In this document: positions 1 to 7,686 of the stretch, in pieces | Numbering within the stretch: position 1 is the stretch's first letter | Layout of the letters: each line of letters opens with the position of its first letter | Assembly: GCA_023231445.1 (NCBI GenBank) | Contig: JALNVF010000060.1 | Span: forward strand, 1-18,083 | Origin: Treponema sp. | GTDB taxonomy: Bacteria > Spirochaetota > Spirochaetia > Treponematales > Treponemataceae | DNA length: 18,083 nucleotides | Direction: 5' to 3' | Translations under genes and position numbers: made by a program | Notes under the pieces: generated by a model | Databases searched by the model: none | What the model saw: the letters and a program-made list of their open reading frames with translations, nothing else | What the model was told of the DNA's origin: nothing

Positions 1-1
1 G

Positions 2-286
2 GAGGCCTTGAACAATGCTGCAAAACATGCTTCTCCGTCGGAAACATCGGTTATAATCCGCGGAACAGATAAGGGAACGCTGCTTATCCTTATAACCGAC
101 GACGGGACAGGTATGGAAGCGGAACAGCTTTCAGAAGAAAACGGAATTTCCGGCAGCGAACATTTCGGAATAAAAGGAATGCGCGAGCGGGTGGAATCTA
201 TGCATGGTACGATAGGCTTTAACTCCACTCCGGGAGAGGGAACGGAAGTCAGAATAGAATTGCCGCTGCAGCAGGTAATACCGTAA
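2..286 (+). CDS. Sensor histidine kinase, C-terminal ATPase domain (partial, 5' end outside window)
   Basis: This is the C-terminal end of a two-component sensor kinase. The open frame enters from the left edge and stops with TAA at 284-286. It reads from an N-box (ALNNAAKHA, bases 5-31) through the G1 box (ITDDGTGME), the G2 box (HFGIKGMRERVE) and the closing GEGTEVRIELP strand of a GHKL/HATPase_c fold. The 'LNNAAKHA' N-box with 'GIKGMRERV' is typical of NarL/LuxR-type kinases (HisKA_3 class) rather than the OmpR class. The sensing domain and phosphorylated histidine lie outside the window. The usual NarL-type partner regulator is not the next gene, so it may be upstream. An internal TTG at base 8 is in frame but is not a real start. 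Confidence 0.9.
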   Translation, partial: EALNNAAKHASPSETSVIIRGTDKGTLLILITDDGTGMEAEQLSEENGISGSEHFGIKGMRERVESMHGTIGFNSTPGEGTEVRIELPLQQVIP

Positions 287-346
287 ATCATTTTCTGCAG
301 ACAGTATTCAGTTTTACCATATCTTTTTTTATTTTCTCTGTTGTAG

Positions 347-352
347 TATAGT
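347..352 (+). promoter_or_regulatory. Possible -10 element directly before the gene at 361
   Basis: TATAGT lies 8 bases before the ATG at 361. No purine-rich ribosome binding site is present between base 330 and the ATG, and no convincing -35 is seen. If used, transcription would begin at or within a base or two of the start codon, giving a leaderless mRNA. Confidence 0.35.
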
Positions 353-360
353 TTCTGCAT

Positions 361-1929
361 ATGAAATCAAATCGTACTAATAAAATTATTCCTGCTGTCT
401 TTATTATAATAGGCTGTATTCTTGCCGTTCTCGTTGTTGTACGCATCGTATACTGGAACGGGCAGCGTTCTGTACCGCGTGCTAAAGTTGTTGTTCCTAC
501 TTCAGGAAATGAAAAAGAGCAGAAGGAAACGGACGATGTACAGACGCAGGATAACACATCCATGACAACGTTTGTACCGCTTCTGCCGACGGAAACACTT
601 ATAAGTACACTTTCGTTTGATTTGAACGGCGATAATCTTGATGATCAGGTTGTTGCCATTAGAAAAGAAAGCGTTCCGTATCTTATACTGCTTGTCGGTA
701 TGTATGATGCAGAGAGTAATTCGTATGTCCGTATTGCCGAAATAGCTACGAATATTTCACGTGTCCGTACATTTTCGTATACGGGTATTGACATGACCGG
801 AGATCATAAAACGGAACTTGTCTATCAGGGAGTACTTGATAACGGCGACAGTGTTATGAGTATTTATATGTGCCGCAGAAAATTGAATAAATTTGAACTT
901 GTGCAGATAGGAAGTTTTGAATCTGACGGTACTATTTTTATTCAGCAGGACGACCGTTCTGAATCGTATGAACTTTCACAGTCAAAAGGAGAAAGCTTTC
1001 CTGTATGGGTTTACAGCTCTGCAAAAGACGACAGCGGAGCGGACAATGCGAATTTAAGTCAGATTCAGACAGAATATCAATGGAATGAACAGCTGCAGAA
1101 ATATTCGCAGATAAATCAGGTCCGTGTAACGGGCAGTCGTATAGCAGCTAAGGAACTTGCACGTATACAGGATGGTACTGTTGAAACATTTGCCGATTTT
1201 CTTAACGGATTGTGGTATAAAACGTCTAATGAAAATGACGGTATCCGCTATCTTTTTTTTGATTATTCTGATAAAGAGATTATTTTTCTGTATCAGGATA
1301 CGGAAGAAGTATATTCCTGGGAAGACAGTAATCTCCGCCGCAGCGGAATTTATCTTTCAACAACGAATGAGTCAATTACGAACATGCAGCGGCGCTGTGA
1401 TATTTCACTCGCCGGTATTGATGAGGTTCACGTGCATATTATCGATGACGTGCGTATGATAATAAAGGAAAATAATTTATGGGATGGAAGTTATCGTAAG
1501 ATGACGACTCAGAGTTCTTTCAATACCGATACAAAGAAAACGACGGATGCCGACTACGCTGTGGAGCTTCAGAAGGGCCCTTCCTGGATATCTGACAATG
1601 GTATGGATCTTACGTTTACCGATAATGCGTATGAACTTACCGGTAATTCATTGGAAGACAAAGGAATTTTCGTGACTGATACGGTCGCCGGAAACTTTGT
1701 CATTCAGTTCCGGTCTTCTTCAGGACAGCAGATTCTTGCCGAATCATATGAGATGCTTTTTGACTCAGTGACGATTCCTGCAACAAAAAAACGCAAAGAA
1801 GAGACTAAAACAGATTATAATACACTTCATCTTACACCGATACGTATTTCTCCCGATACGTGTTTCCCTGTGGAAGGTCCGGTACTTACACTTACGCGGA
1901 ATGAATCCGCATCGTCACCCCGTTCTTGA
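361..1929 (+). CDS. Membrane-anchored exported protein with Asp-rich VCBS-like motifs; function unknown
   Basis: This 522-residue protein has a short basic N-terminus and one hydrophobic helix (residues about 9-31), so it is probably anchored in the inner membrane with the rest outside the cytoplasm. A low-complexity linker (47-70) follows. Two Asp-rich segments, DLNGDNLDD (87-95) and DMTGDHKTE (144-152), resemble the calcium-binding loops of VCBS/FG-GAP beta-propeller repeats. A middle domain (about 277-380) contains FLNGLWYK, a G-x-W pattern like that of lipocalin-type barrels. Some treponemal proteins of this build are annotated as pallilysin-related adhesins. That name is only a possibility here, because I see no HExxH metalloprotease motif. 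The gene has no clear ribosome binding site. Its stop codon overlaps a TTGACA hexamer upstream of alaS. Confidence 0.8.
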   Translation: MKSNRTNKIIPAVFIIIGCILAVLVVVRIVYWNGQRSVPRAKVVVPTSGNEKEQKETDDVQTQDNTSMTTFVPLLPTETLISTLSFDLNGDNLDDQVVAIRKESVPYLILLVGMYDAESNSYVRIAEIATNISRVRTFSYTGIDMTGDHKTELVYQGVLDNGDSVMSIYMCRRKLNKFELVQIGSFESDGTIFIQQDDRSESYELSQSKGESFPVWVYSSAKDDSGADNANLSQIQTEYQWNEQLQKYSQINQVRVTGSRIAAKELARIQDGTVETFADFLNGLWYKTSNENDGIRYLFFDYSDKEIIFLYQDTEEVYSWEDSNLRRSGIYLSTTNESITNMQRRCDISLAGIDEVHVHIIDDVRMIIKENNLWDGSYRKMTTQSSFNTDTKKTTDADYAVELQKGPSWISDNGMDLTFTDNAYELTGNSLEDKGIFVTDTVAGNFVIQFRSSSGQQILAESYEMLFDSVTIPATKKRKEETKTDYNTLHLTPIRISPDTCFPVEGPVLTLTRNESASSPRS

Positions 1930-1959
1930 CATAAACACTTTCGTTCTATAGAGTATAAT
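1926..1959 (+). promoter_or_regulatory. alaS promoter region
   Basis: TTGACA (1926-1931) overlaps the previous gene's stop codon, and a consensus TATAAT lies at 1954-1959. Their 22-base spacing is too long for a standard pair. TATAGA at 1947-1952 would pair with TTGACA at 15 bases. The TATAAT ends only 5 bases before the alaS ATG, so transcription from it would start at or about the start codon. Confidence 0.45.
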
Positions 1960-1964
1960 TTATT

Positions 1965-3773
1965 ATGACTGTAAATGAACTTCGCTCTAAATACATCAGC
2001 TTTTTTAAAAGCAAGGGTCATGTAGAAATCAGTGGAAAATCACTTATTCCGAATAACGATCCGACTGTTTTGTTCACGACTGCCGGTATGCAGCCGCTTG
2101 TTCCCTATCTTTCTGGTGAAAATCATCCGTCCGGTACTCGTCTTACTGATTATCAGAAATGCGTGCGCACCGGTGATATAGATTCCGTTGGTGATCCGGC
2201 TCATCTTACATTTTTTGAAATGCTCGGTAACTGGTCCCTCGGCGATTATTTTAAAAAGGAATCCATCGGCTTCAGCTATGAATTTCTTACAGGTAAAGAA
2301 TATCTTGGAATTCCGGCTGAAAAAATTTCTGTTACGGTTTTTGCCGGTGAAGAAGGTATTCCGCGTGATGATGAAGCCGCCGGTATCTGGGAAAGCCACG
2401 GTATTCCCAAAGAGCGTATTTTCTACCTTCCCCGCGAGGACAACTGGTGGGGACCTGCCGGTGTGACGGGACCATGTGGTCCTGATACCGAAATTTTTTA
2501 TGACACGGGTAAACCTGCGTGTGGTCCTGACTGCAGACCCGGCTGTCACTGCGGAAAATATGTAGAAATCTGGAATAATGTGTTTATGCAGTACAATAAG
2601 GACAGTGACGGCAGGTACATACCTCTTAGTAGAAAATGTGTCGACACTGGTATGGGTGCGGAACGTACTGTAGCCATGCTGAACGGCATGAAAACAGTGT
2701 ACGAAACGGATGTATTTACACCGATTATTGGTTGTATAGAAAAACTTTCAGGTAAACACTACGGTGACAACGAGCAGATTGACATATCTATCCGTATTAT
2801 AGCGGATCACGTGCGCACTGCGACGTTCATTCTGGGAGACGAACAGGCTGTTACTCCGAGTAACGTGGGAGCCGGTTACATTCTGCGCCGGATTATTCGT
2901 CGTGCCGTACGTCACGGACGCAAGATCGGTATTGAAGGAGCATTCCTGGCAAAACCCGCCGACGTTATTATCGACGAATATATCAAGGCGTATCCGGCGT
3001 TTTCGGGAAAGAAAGATTTTATATTCGAACAGCTTACAGCCGAAGAAGATAAATTCCTTGAAACGTTAAAGAAAGGAGAGGCGGAATTTGCAAAACTGCT
3101 GCCCAACCTTCAGAAGAATCCCCAGAAAATTATTCCCGGACGCGTCGCATTCCGTTTATACGATACATTCGGGTTCCCTATTGAACTTACGGAAGAACTT
3201 GGACGCGAAAACGGTATGTCTGTAGATATTGAAGGGTTCAAAGTAGAGGAGAAGAAACATCAGGAAGAGTCCCGTACGCTGAGTGCAGGCGCTTTCAAGA
3301 GCGGTCTCGGGGATCACGGTGAAATTTCAACAAAGTATCATACCGCGACACATCTTCTTCAGCAGGCACTGGTGAATGTACTTGGTGATGAAGTTGCCCA
3401 GCGCGGGTCGAATATTACGCCTGAACGTCTCCGGTTTGACTTTTCATTCTCTCGTCCTATGACAAAAGATGAAATTCAGAAAGTCGAAGATATGGTAAAT
3501 GAACAGATACAACGTGATCTGCCGGTGACCATGGAAGAGATGAGTCTTGATGACGCGCGGAAAACCGGCGCCCGTGCATTGTTCAGTGATAAATACGGTG
3601 AACGTGTAAAGGTATACTCGATCGGCAGTTTCAGTAAAGAAGTCTGTGCGGGTCCTCATGTGCAGCATACGGCTCAGATCGGACGTTTCAAAATTACGAA
3701 GGAGCAGTCGTCTTCGGCTGGTGTCCGCCGTATTCGTGCAGAAATAGAGGGTGGCCTTCCTCTTGAGGCTTAA
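1965..3773 (+). CDS. alaS: Alanyl-tRNA synthetase, compact form
   Basis: It charges tRNA-Ala with alanine in the cytoplasm and should hydrolyse mischarged Ser/Gly-tRNA. The catalytic core is clear: NDPTVLFTTAGM (31-42), HLTFFEMLGNWSLGDYF (80-96), GPCGPDTEIFYD (169-180), VDTGMGAER (226-234) and VLRRIIRRAVRHG-type helix ILRRIIRRAVRHG (306-318). The editing site is present as HTATH (459-463) plus C561 and H565. At 602 residues it is far shorter than the roughly 875 of E. coli. Compared with E. coli, the glycine-rich beta-barrel before the editing domain is missing (the frame runs from the tRNA-binding helices at about 440 almost directly to HTATH). The whole C-terminal DHHA1/C-Ala region is also absent. 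A cysteine cluster (C186, C190, C194, C196) replaces a loop. The frame is intact, so this is a natural short form as in other treponemes. No clear ribosome binding site precedes the ATG. Confidence 0.97.
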   Translation: MTVNELRSKYISFFKSKGHVEISGKSLIPNNDPTVLFTTAGMQPLVPYLSGENHPSGTRLTDYQKCVRTGDIDSVGDPAHLTFFEMLGNWSLGDYFKKESIGFSYEFLTGKEYLGIPAEKISVTVFAGEEGIPRDDEAAGIWESHGIPKERIFYLPREDNWWGPAGVTGPCGPDTEIFYDTGKPACGPDCRPGCHCGKYVEIWNNVFMQYNKDSDGRYIPLSRKCVDTGMGAERTVAMLNGMKTVYETDVFTPIIGCIEKLSGKHYGDNEQIDISIRIIADHVRTATFILGDEQAVTPSNVGAGYILRRIIRRAVRHGRKIGIEGAFLAKPADVIIDEYIKAYPAFSGKKDFIFEQLTAEEDKFLETLKKGEAEFAKLLPNLQKNPQKIIPGRVAFRLYDTFGFPIELTEELGRENGMSVDIEGFKVEEKKHQEESRTLSAGAFKSGLGDHGEISTKYHTATHLLQQALVNVLGDEVAQRGSNITPERLRFDFSFSRPMTKDEIQKVEDMVNEQIQRDLPVTMEEMSLDDARKTGARALFSDKYGERVKVYSIGSFSKEVCAGPHVQHTAQIGRFKITKEQSSSAGVRRIRAEIEGGLPLEA

Positions 3774-3865
3774 AAAAACTTGATTAATACGGATGTACTG
3801 ATCAGCGTAAAGCCGAAAATGAAAATCAACTGTATCCTGTTGTAACACAACGGCGGGATATTTGT

Positions 3866-3892
3866 TATAATTGAAACACACTTATATAAGGA
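3866..3892 (+). promoter_or_regulatory. -10 element and ribosome binding site of the SurA-like gene
   Basis: A consensus TATAAT lies at 3866-3871 and an AAGGA ribosome binding site at 3888-3892, 7 bases before the ATG at 3900. No good -35 sits at 16-18 bases; TTGTAA at 3840-3845 is 20 bases away. The rest of the 126-base gap after alaS shows no convincing terminator hairpin. Confidence 0.5.
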
Positions 3893-3899
3893 ATAAAAG

Positions 3900-4988
3900 A
3901 TGAAACGTTTAGCTCTAGTTTGTACAGTATTGATCGCTGCAGCAGCAGTTGCTTTTTCGCAGTCTGATCTGCAGGTTCTTGCTGTTATTAAGCTGAATAA
4001 GAACGAGTCAATTACCGTCAGACAGCTTAAGACCCGGGTAGAGGCATATAAAAAGCAGACAGGAAAAGTCTTTACTGTCGACGAGAAAAAACAGATTCTT
4101 GACGCACTTATCGACGAGAAGCTTGTAATGCAGGCAGCTCAGAAGGCAGGCGTTTCTGTTCCGGACAGCTCAGTTGACCAGTACTTTCTGCAGACTATGT
4201 CGCAGCAGGTGGGGAAAAACGTTACCGAGCAGGAGTTAAACACGTTAGTTCAGCAGCAGACGAAGATGTCTCTTGACGACTATATGAAACAGCAGGCAGG
4301 TATGACCGTTGCTGAATATAAGGAGTATTTAAAAGCTCAGCTGACAGCCCAGCAGTATATTGTCTCACAGCGTCAGAGTGAACTTAAGGCAATAGCACCT
4401 TCAGATGATGAAATCCGTTCATTTTATGAACTGCATAAGGCTTCTTTTGTCTGGAGTGATATGATAAAGATATTCCTGGTGTATGTTCCAAAAGGAACAA
4501 AACCTGAAGATGCAAAGGCAAAAGCAACGGAACTTCTTAACGGATATAAAGACAAAAAAATGACAAGGGATCAGATAACCGTAAAGTCGAAGGCTGACGG
4601 TTCCGGGTATCAGGCTGGCGAAATGCTTATAAATAAAACGGAAAACAGTGCCTCTCAGCTTGGGGTTGCGTATAAAGATCTCCTTGATTTATTTACGAAA
4701 GATGCCGGTTATGTTTCTGACCTCCAGGATAATTCTACGAACTGCCAGTTCTATTCTGTAATCGAAAAGTATGCTGCAAAAATGCTTACATTAAGCGATG
4801 TTGTACAACCGGGAACGACTGTCACTGTGTACGATTATATAAAGCAGAATCTTGCGCAGCAGAAGCAGATGGAATATCTGCAGAATGCTGCTACTGAGAT
4901 TTCAAAAACACTTGACACTCCGGATAATGTCGACCGCAAAAAAACAGGCGCCGATCTTGATAAACTGCTCGCTTGGGAAGGAAAATAA
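3900..4988 (+). CDS. Exported SurA/PPIase-like periplasmic protein (Tpn39b-like)
   Basis: This 362-residue protein starts with a signal peptide (MKRLALVC then a hydrophobic run, probable cleavage after AFS at residue 20). It is therefore likely periplasmic or surface-associated. Residues about 25-170 match the helical SurA_N chaperone layout, including KKQILDALIDEKLVMQAAQKAGV. Residues about 180-300 follow the outline of a parvulin domain (IKIFLVYVPKG, then AKAKATELLNGY, then GYVSDLQ). The histidines expected in the conserved HILV and terminal strands are replaced (IFLV; CQFYSVI), so isomerase activity is doubtful. It likely serves as a chaperone for outer-membrane proteins. It is probably the counterpart of the T. 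pallidum basic membrane antigen next to alaS, an assignment from memory. The next gene, nusB, begins 3 bases after its stop. Confidence 0.85.
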   Translation: MKRLALVCTVLIAAAAVAFSQSDLQVLAVIKLNKNESITVRQLKTRVEAYKKQTGKVFTVDEKKQILDALIDEKLVMQAAQKAGVSVPDSSVDQYFLQTMSQQVGKNVTEQELNTLVQQQTKMSLDDYMKQQAGMTVAEYKEYLKAQLTAQQYIVSQRQSELKAIAPSDDEIRSFYELHKASFVWSDMIKIFLVYVPKGTKPEDAKAKATELLNGYKDKKMTRDQITVKSKADGSGYQAGEMLINKTENSASQLGVAYKDLLDLFTKDAGYVSDLQDNSTNCQFYSVIEKYAAKMLTLSDVVQPGTTVTVYDYIKQNLAQQKQMEYLQNAATEISKTLDTPDNVDRKKTGADLDKLLAWEGK

Positions 4989-4991
4989 TAA

Positions 4992-5420
4992 GTGTCGCGT
5001 AGAAAAGGCAGAGTCCTTGCATTCCAGGCGCTCTATTCTCACGAGGTAGGCGGGGTACCTGTTGAAGATTTGTTAACTTTTTCATGGGCTAATGAAAGCG
5101 GAATCGTTGCAGCAGATTCTGATGAAGAGTATTTATTTGCCCGTTTTCTTGTCACGGGCACTATGGAACATCTTGAAGAGATAGACGTGCTTATAAAAAG
5201 CCACCTTGCAGCAAACTGGAATTTCGATCGTTTGAACAAAGTCTCGCTCTCCATTCTCCGCATGAGTGTTTACTCACTTCTGTATCAGAAAGATACGAGT
5301 GCTTCCATTGTTATAGATGAGGCGGTAAATATTGCAAAAGATTTCGGCGCGGATGATTCATTTAAATTCATCAACGCAGTGCTTGATAAAATCAGCAAGG
5401 CAGCACAGCAGAAAGAGTGA
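4992..5420 (+). CDS. nusB: Transcription antitermination factor NusB
   Basis: NusB pairs with NusE (ribosomal protein S10), binds boxA RNA and supports antitermination on rRNA operons. The 142-residue length is normal for the family. The basic N-terminus SRRKGRVLAFQALYSHEV holds the RNA-binding arginines. The C-terminal half (FDRLNKVSLSILRMSVYSLLY, then VIDEAVNIAKDFGADDSFKFINAVLDKI) is characteristic. Translation starts at GTG 4992, 3 bases after the upstream stop, with a GGAAGG ribosome binding site at 4976-4981 inside the previous gene. The TPR lipoprotein gene begins one base after its stop, so the three genes form one transcription unit and nusB is probably translationally coupled to both sides. 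Confidence 0.97.
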   Translation: MSRRKGRVLAFQALYSHEVGGVPVEDLLTFSWANESGIVAADSDEEYLFARFLVTGTMEHLEEIDVLIKSHLAANWNFDRLNKVSLSILRMSVYSLLYQKDTSASIVIDEAVNIAKDFGADDSFKFINAVLDKISKAAQQKE

Positions 5421-5421
5421 T

Positions 5422-7299
5422 ATGAACGGGAGCCGTGGTTTATACCGGTTCCTGTTTCAGGTGCTTTTTACAGCAGGTATTGTTGCCGCGGTTACATCAT
5501 GCAGCATGAGCGCTACCCGTAAATCCTTTACGGGAAAGCTTACTGAAATTGATGCGCTCATTGAGCAGGGACAGGATGCTGATGCAGTCTCTGAACTGAA
5601 AAAAATCGAAAAAAAAACATATGACTCGTGGTCCCGTATAGGTATTTTCCGCCGGTATGACCAGCTTGGAGAAAGTGAACTTGCTGAGCGGGTGCTCAAA
5701 AACGGACTTAAAAGGAATCCGGAAAATACTGAACTGTCGGCTGTCTATGCTCATTTTCTGCTCAGGCAGGGCAGATATGCTGAAGCGGCGAAAACTGCAG
5801 AGTGTCTGCGCGGATCTGCGTATGGTTCAATTTATTCAGAAGCGTACATTGACGACGTACTTTATTCCGTAAGCAGTACCGGCGGAAAACCATCGTTCAC
5901 CGACATAAAATTCTATCCCGTGTATCTTGATGCCTATAATGAAACGCAGGATTCATACTGGCTCCGCAACTGCGCTGTTATAGAAATGACAGCAGGAGAC
6001 TATGATAAAGCATTTTCTCTGCGTCCGGATGACTGTATGGAAAGTGACGACGCATATTTCTGGTCGCTTGTTTCATATGACGACAAAAATTATGGGACTG
6101 CGGCAGCATTTGCAGAAAAAGCACGGACTCTGTATCCTGAGTCATCAATTCGTACAAAGGACAGTGTGTCGCAGATAGAAATAGCATCGATGCTGTCCGA
6201 TTCATACGTGCTGCTTTCTGAAACTGATAAGGCGGAAGAGATCCGGCATTCGCTGCTTGATCAAATGGCATCTGATCAAGCAGCGAATGCGGATTACGAC
6301 GACGCATACAAAACTATGATGCCTGCAGTGTATGTCGACAGCGCATTGTATGCAGAAGCAAACAGTGATGACCGGAAATGCAGTAATTTTCTTACATATG
6401 CGGTTGATACATGGCCCGATTATGTACCCGGACTTATTGCGTATGCCGATTTAGCATACCGTACAAGTCTGCCGCTTGAGGAAACTCCGCAGGAACAGAC
6501 ACTTCACGACAAAGGTCTGGTGACATTACGTATGGAGAAATACGATAACCGGACAAAAATACCTGTAAGCGATGCAGCTTTCCGGATGGACAGGAGCCTT
6601 GAACGAAAAAATGATGCCCATCTGTATATAGCACGGCTTAATCTCAAGTATAAAACTGACAAAACACTTTCCGTAAATGACAAAATTACAGACATCTGGA
6701 CCGAACTTGAAAACAGCGCTGTCGATACCGATATATATCCGGAACCGCTCCTGGAGTTTGCAGTAAGTAAACTTTTAACATACGGTCAGACAGACGATGC
6801 ATGGGTATTGTACAGACGATATATCGGTTCAAAGTATAAATTTGATATGAACGGTGATTTCTGGACACAGACAGTATTGCATAAAAATGCACTTACCCTG
6901 AGAGAAGTTGAATATGCTGCATGGTTTGCTGCAAACCAGCGCTGCGCAGACACGGCAGAACGACTTTACGAGTACTGTGTGTACGAGAGCAGCGGAAATA
7001 CCGGAGACTATGAGCAGACCCGTAAAATAGCCCCGTTTGTTTCAACATCGTCGTGCATGAATCTTGCAATGATATACAGCAGTCTCGGGGCTGCTCCTCA
7101 GGCTCTTTCGCTCTACAGTGCGGCAGCGTCCCGTTCTGTTGATGTATTGCAGAAGGCGGAGATAATGTACCGTATGGCTGTGATATATGCAGCTCAACAG
7201 AAAATCAGGGAGGCAGTACGTTCAGTAGAATATGCGCTCGCACTGGATCCTTTTAATGCCCGCGCTAAACTGCTCCGCGATCAGCTTTCTTTAAAATAA
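5422..7299 (+). CDS. TPR-repeat lipoprotein
   Basis: The ATG at 5422, one base after nusB stops, is chosen over upstream in-frame codons because it gives a lipoprotein signal: a hydrophobic stretch (residues 10-24) followed by VTSC with Cys27 as the lipidation site. The mature protein (about 600 residues) is rich in helix-turn-helix TPR units. Examples are near residues 55-125 (LAERVLKNGLKRNPENTEL, then AEAAKTAECL) and 545-625 (SCMNLAMIYSSLGAAPQALSLY, then AVRSVEYALALDPFNARAKLL). TPR lipoproteins are usually scaffolds at the inner or outer membrane; no enzymatic motif is seen. A striking in-frame palindrome lies at 6241-6294 (residues about 274-291). The position after nusB suggests conserved treponemal context (TP1014-like, from memory). 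The specific partner is unknown. Confidence 0.88.
   Translation: MNGSRGLYRFLFQVLFTAGIVAAVTSCSMSATRKSFTGKLTEIDALIEQGQDADAVSELKKIEKKTYDSWSRIGIFRRYDQLGESELAERVLKNGLKRNPENTELSAVYAHFLLRQGRYAEAAKTAECLRGSAYGSIYSEAYIDDVLYSVSSTGGKPSFTDIKFYPVYLDAYNETQDSYWLRNCAVIEMTAGDYDKAFSLRPDDCMESDDAYFWSLVSYDDKNYGTAAAFAEKARTLYPESSIRTKDSVSQIEIASMLSDSYVLLSETDKAEEIRHSLLDQMASDQAANADYDDAYKTMMPAVYVDSALYAEANSDDRKCSNFLTYAVDTWPDYVPGLIAYADLAYRTSLPLEETPQEQTLHDKGLVTLRMEKYDNRTKIPVSDAAFRMDRSLERKNDAHLYIARLNLKYKTDKTLSVNDKITDIWTELENSAVDTDIYPEPLLEFAVSKLLTYGQTDDAWVLYRRYIGSKYKFDMNGDFWTQTVLHKNALTLREVEYAAWFAANQRCADTAERLYEYCVYESSGNTGDYEQTRKIAPFVSTSSCMNLAMIYSSLGAAPQALSLYSAAASRSVDVLQKAEIMYRMAVIYAAQQKIREAVRSVEYALALDPFNARAKLLRDQLSLK
6241..6294. 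repeat. Long near-perfect inverted repeat inside the TPR lipoprotein gene
   Basis: The arms GCATTCGCTGCTTGATCA (6246-6263) and TGATCAAGCAGCGAATGC (6273-6290) are perfect 18-base complements around a 9-base loop (6264-6272). Skipping one base (6245) extends the stem by ATCC/GGAT (6241-6244 with 6291-6294) to 22 pairs. It lies in frame and encodes IRHSLLDQMASDQAANAD. There is no T-run after it, so it is not a terminator. Confidence 0.95.
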
Positions 7300-7303
7300 A
7301 AAA

Positions 7304-7325
7304 ACCGGCACTTTTATGCACCGGT
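7304..7325 (-). terminator. Intrinsic terminator of groES
   Basis: Read on the minus strand, ACCGG and CCGGT arms enclose a 12-base loop and are followed by a T-rich run ending near 7291. The hairpin lies just beyond the groES stop (7347) and between two convergent genes. The plus strand has a weaker U-tract, so it mainly serves groES. Confidence 0.8.
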
Positions 7326-7346
7326 CTTGTGAACAAATCTGATCTG

Positions 7347-7622
7347 TTATTTTTCAATCACGGCGATAATATCGCTCATTTTAAGAATAAGATGATCTTC
7401 GTTGTTGATTTTAATCTGTGTTCCGGCATATTTGTCGTACATAATTGTATCACCGGCTTTTACCGTGATTTTGTCTTCTTCTGTTCCCGGGCCTACAGCG
7501 ATAACTGTTGCTGTCTGTGTTTTTTCCTGAGCTGCTTCCGGAATGATGATACCGGATGCTGTTTTTGTTTCAGCTTTTTCATTCTTTACAAGAACTCTGT
7601 CTGCCAACGGTTTGATTTTCAT
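7347..7622 (-). CDS. groES: Co-chaperonin GroES
   Basis: GroES caps the GroEL folding chamber. The 91-residue length is typical. The sequence shows KIKPLADRVLVKNEKAETKT at the N-terminus, the mobile-loop segment TASGIIIPEAAQEKTQ and the dome and closing strands (VKAGDTIMYDKYAGTQIKI, then YLILKMSDIIAVIE-type HLILKMSDIIAVIE). AGGAGC (complement of 7630-7635) is the ribosome binding site, 7 bases before the ATG. groEL is not adjacent: the downstream neighbour is convergent and a terminator lies between. In treponemes groES and groEL are known to be separate, so this is expected. Its promoter and a dyad are described separately. Confidence 0.98.
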   Translation of the reverse strand: MKIKPLADRVLVKNEKAETKTASGIIIPEAAQEKTQTATVIAVGPGTEEDKITVKAGDTIMYDKYAGTQIKINNEDHLILKMSDIIAVIEK

Positions 7623-7660
7623 TATGTTTGCTCCTATACATTATAGTTTAATAAGAAAAT

Positions 7661-7680
7661 ATGAAGCTTAACAGCTTCAT
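7661..7680 (-). promoter_or_regulatory. Dyad at the predicted groES transcription start (candidate operator or 5' UTR hairpin)
   Basis: A perfect inverted repeat, ATGAAGCT-TAAC-AGCTTCAT, spans 7661-7680. It sits immediately after the predicted -10 on the minus strand, so it covers about +1 to +20 of the groES transcript. It does not match CIRCE (TTAGCACTC-N9-GAGTGCTAA). It could bind a repressor or fold in the mRNA leader. Confidence 0.6.
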
Positions 7681-7686
7681 ACATAT

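Noticed and set aside
3700..3899. Possible frameshift that removed the C-terminal part of alaS
   Set aside because: The editing domain ends cleanly, no C-Ala-like sequence appears in any frame before the next gene, and short AlaRS forms are known in treponemes.
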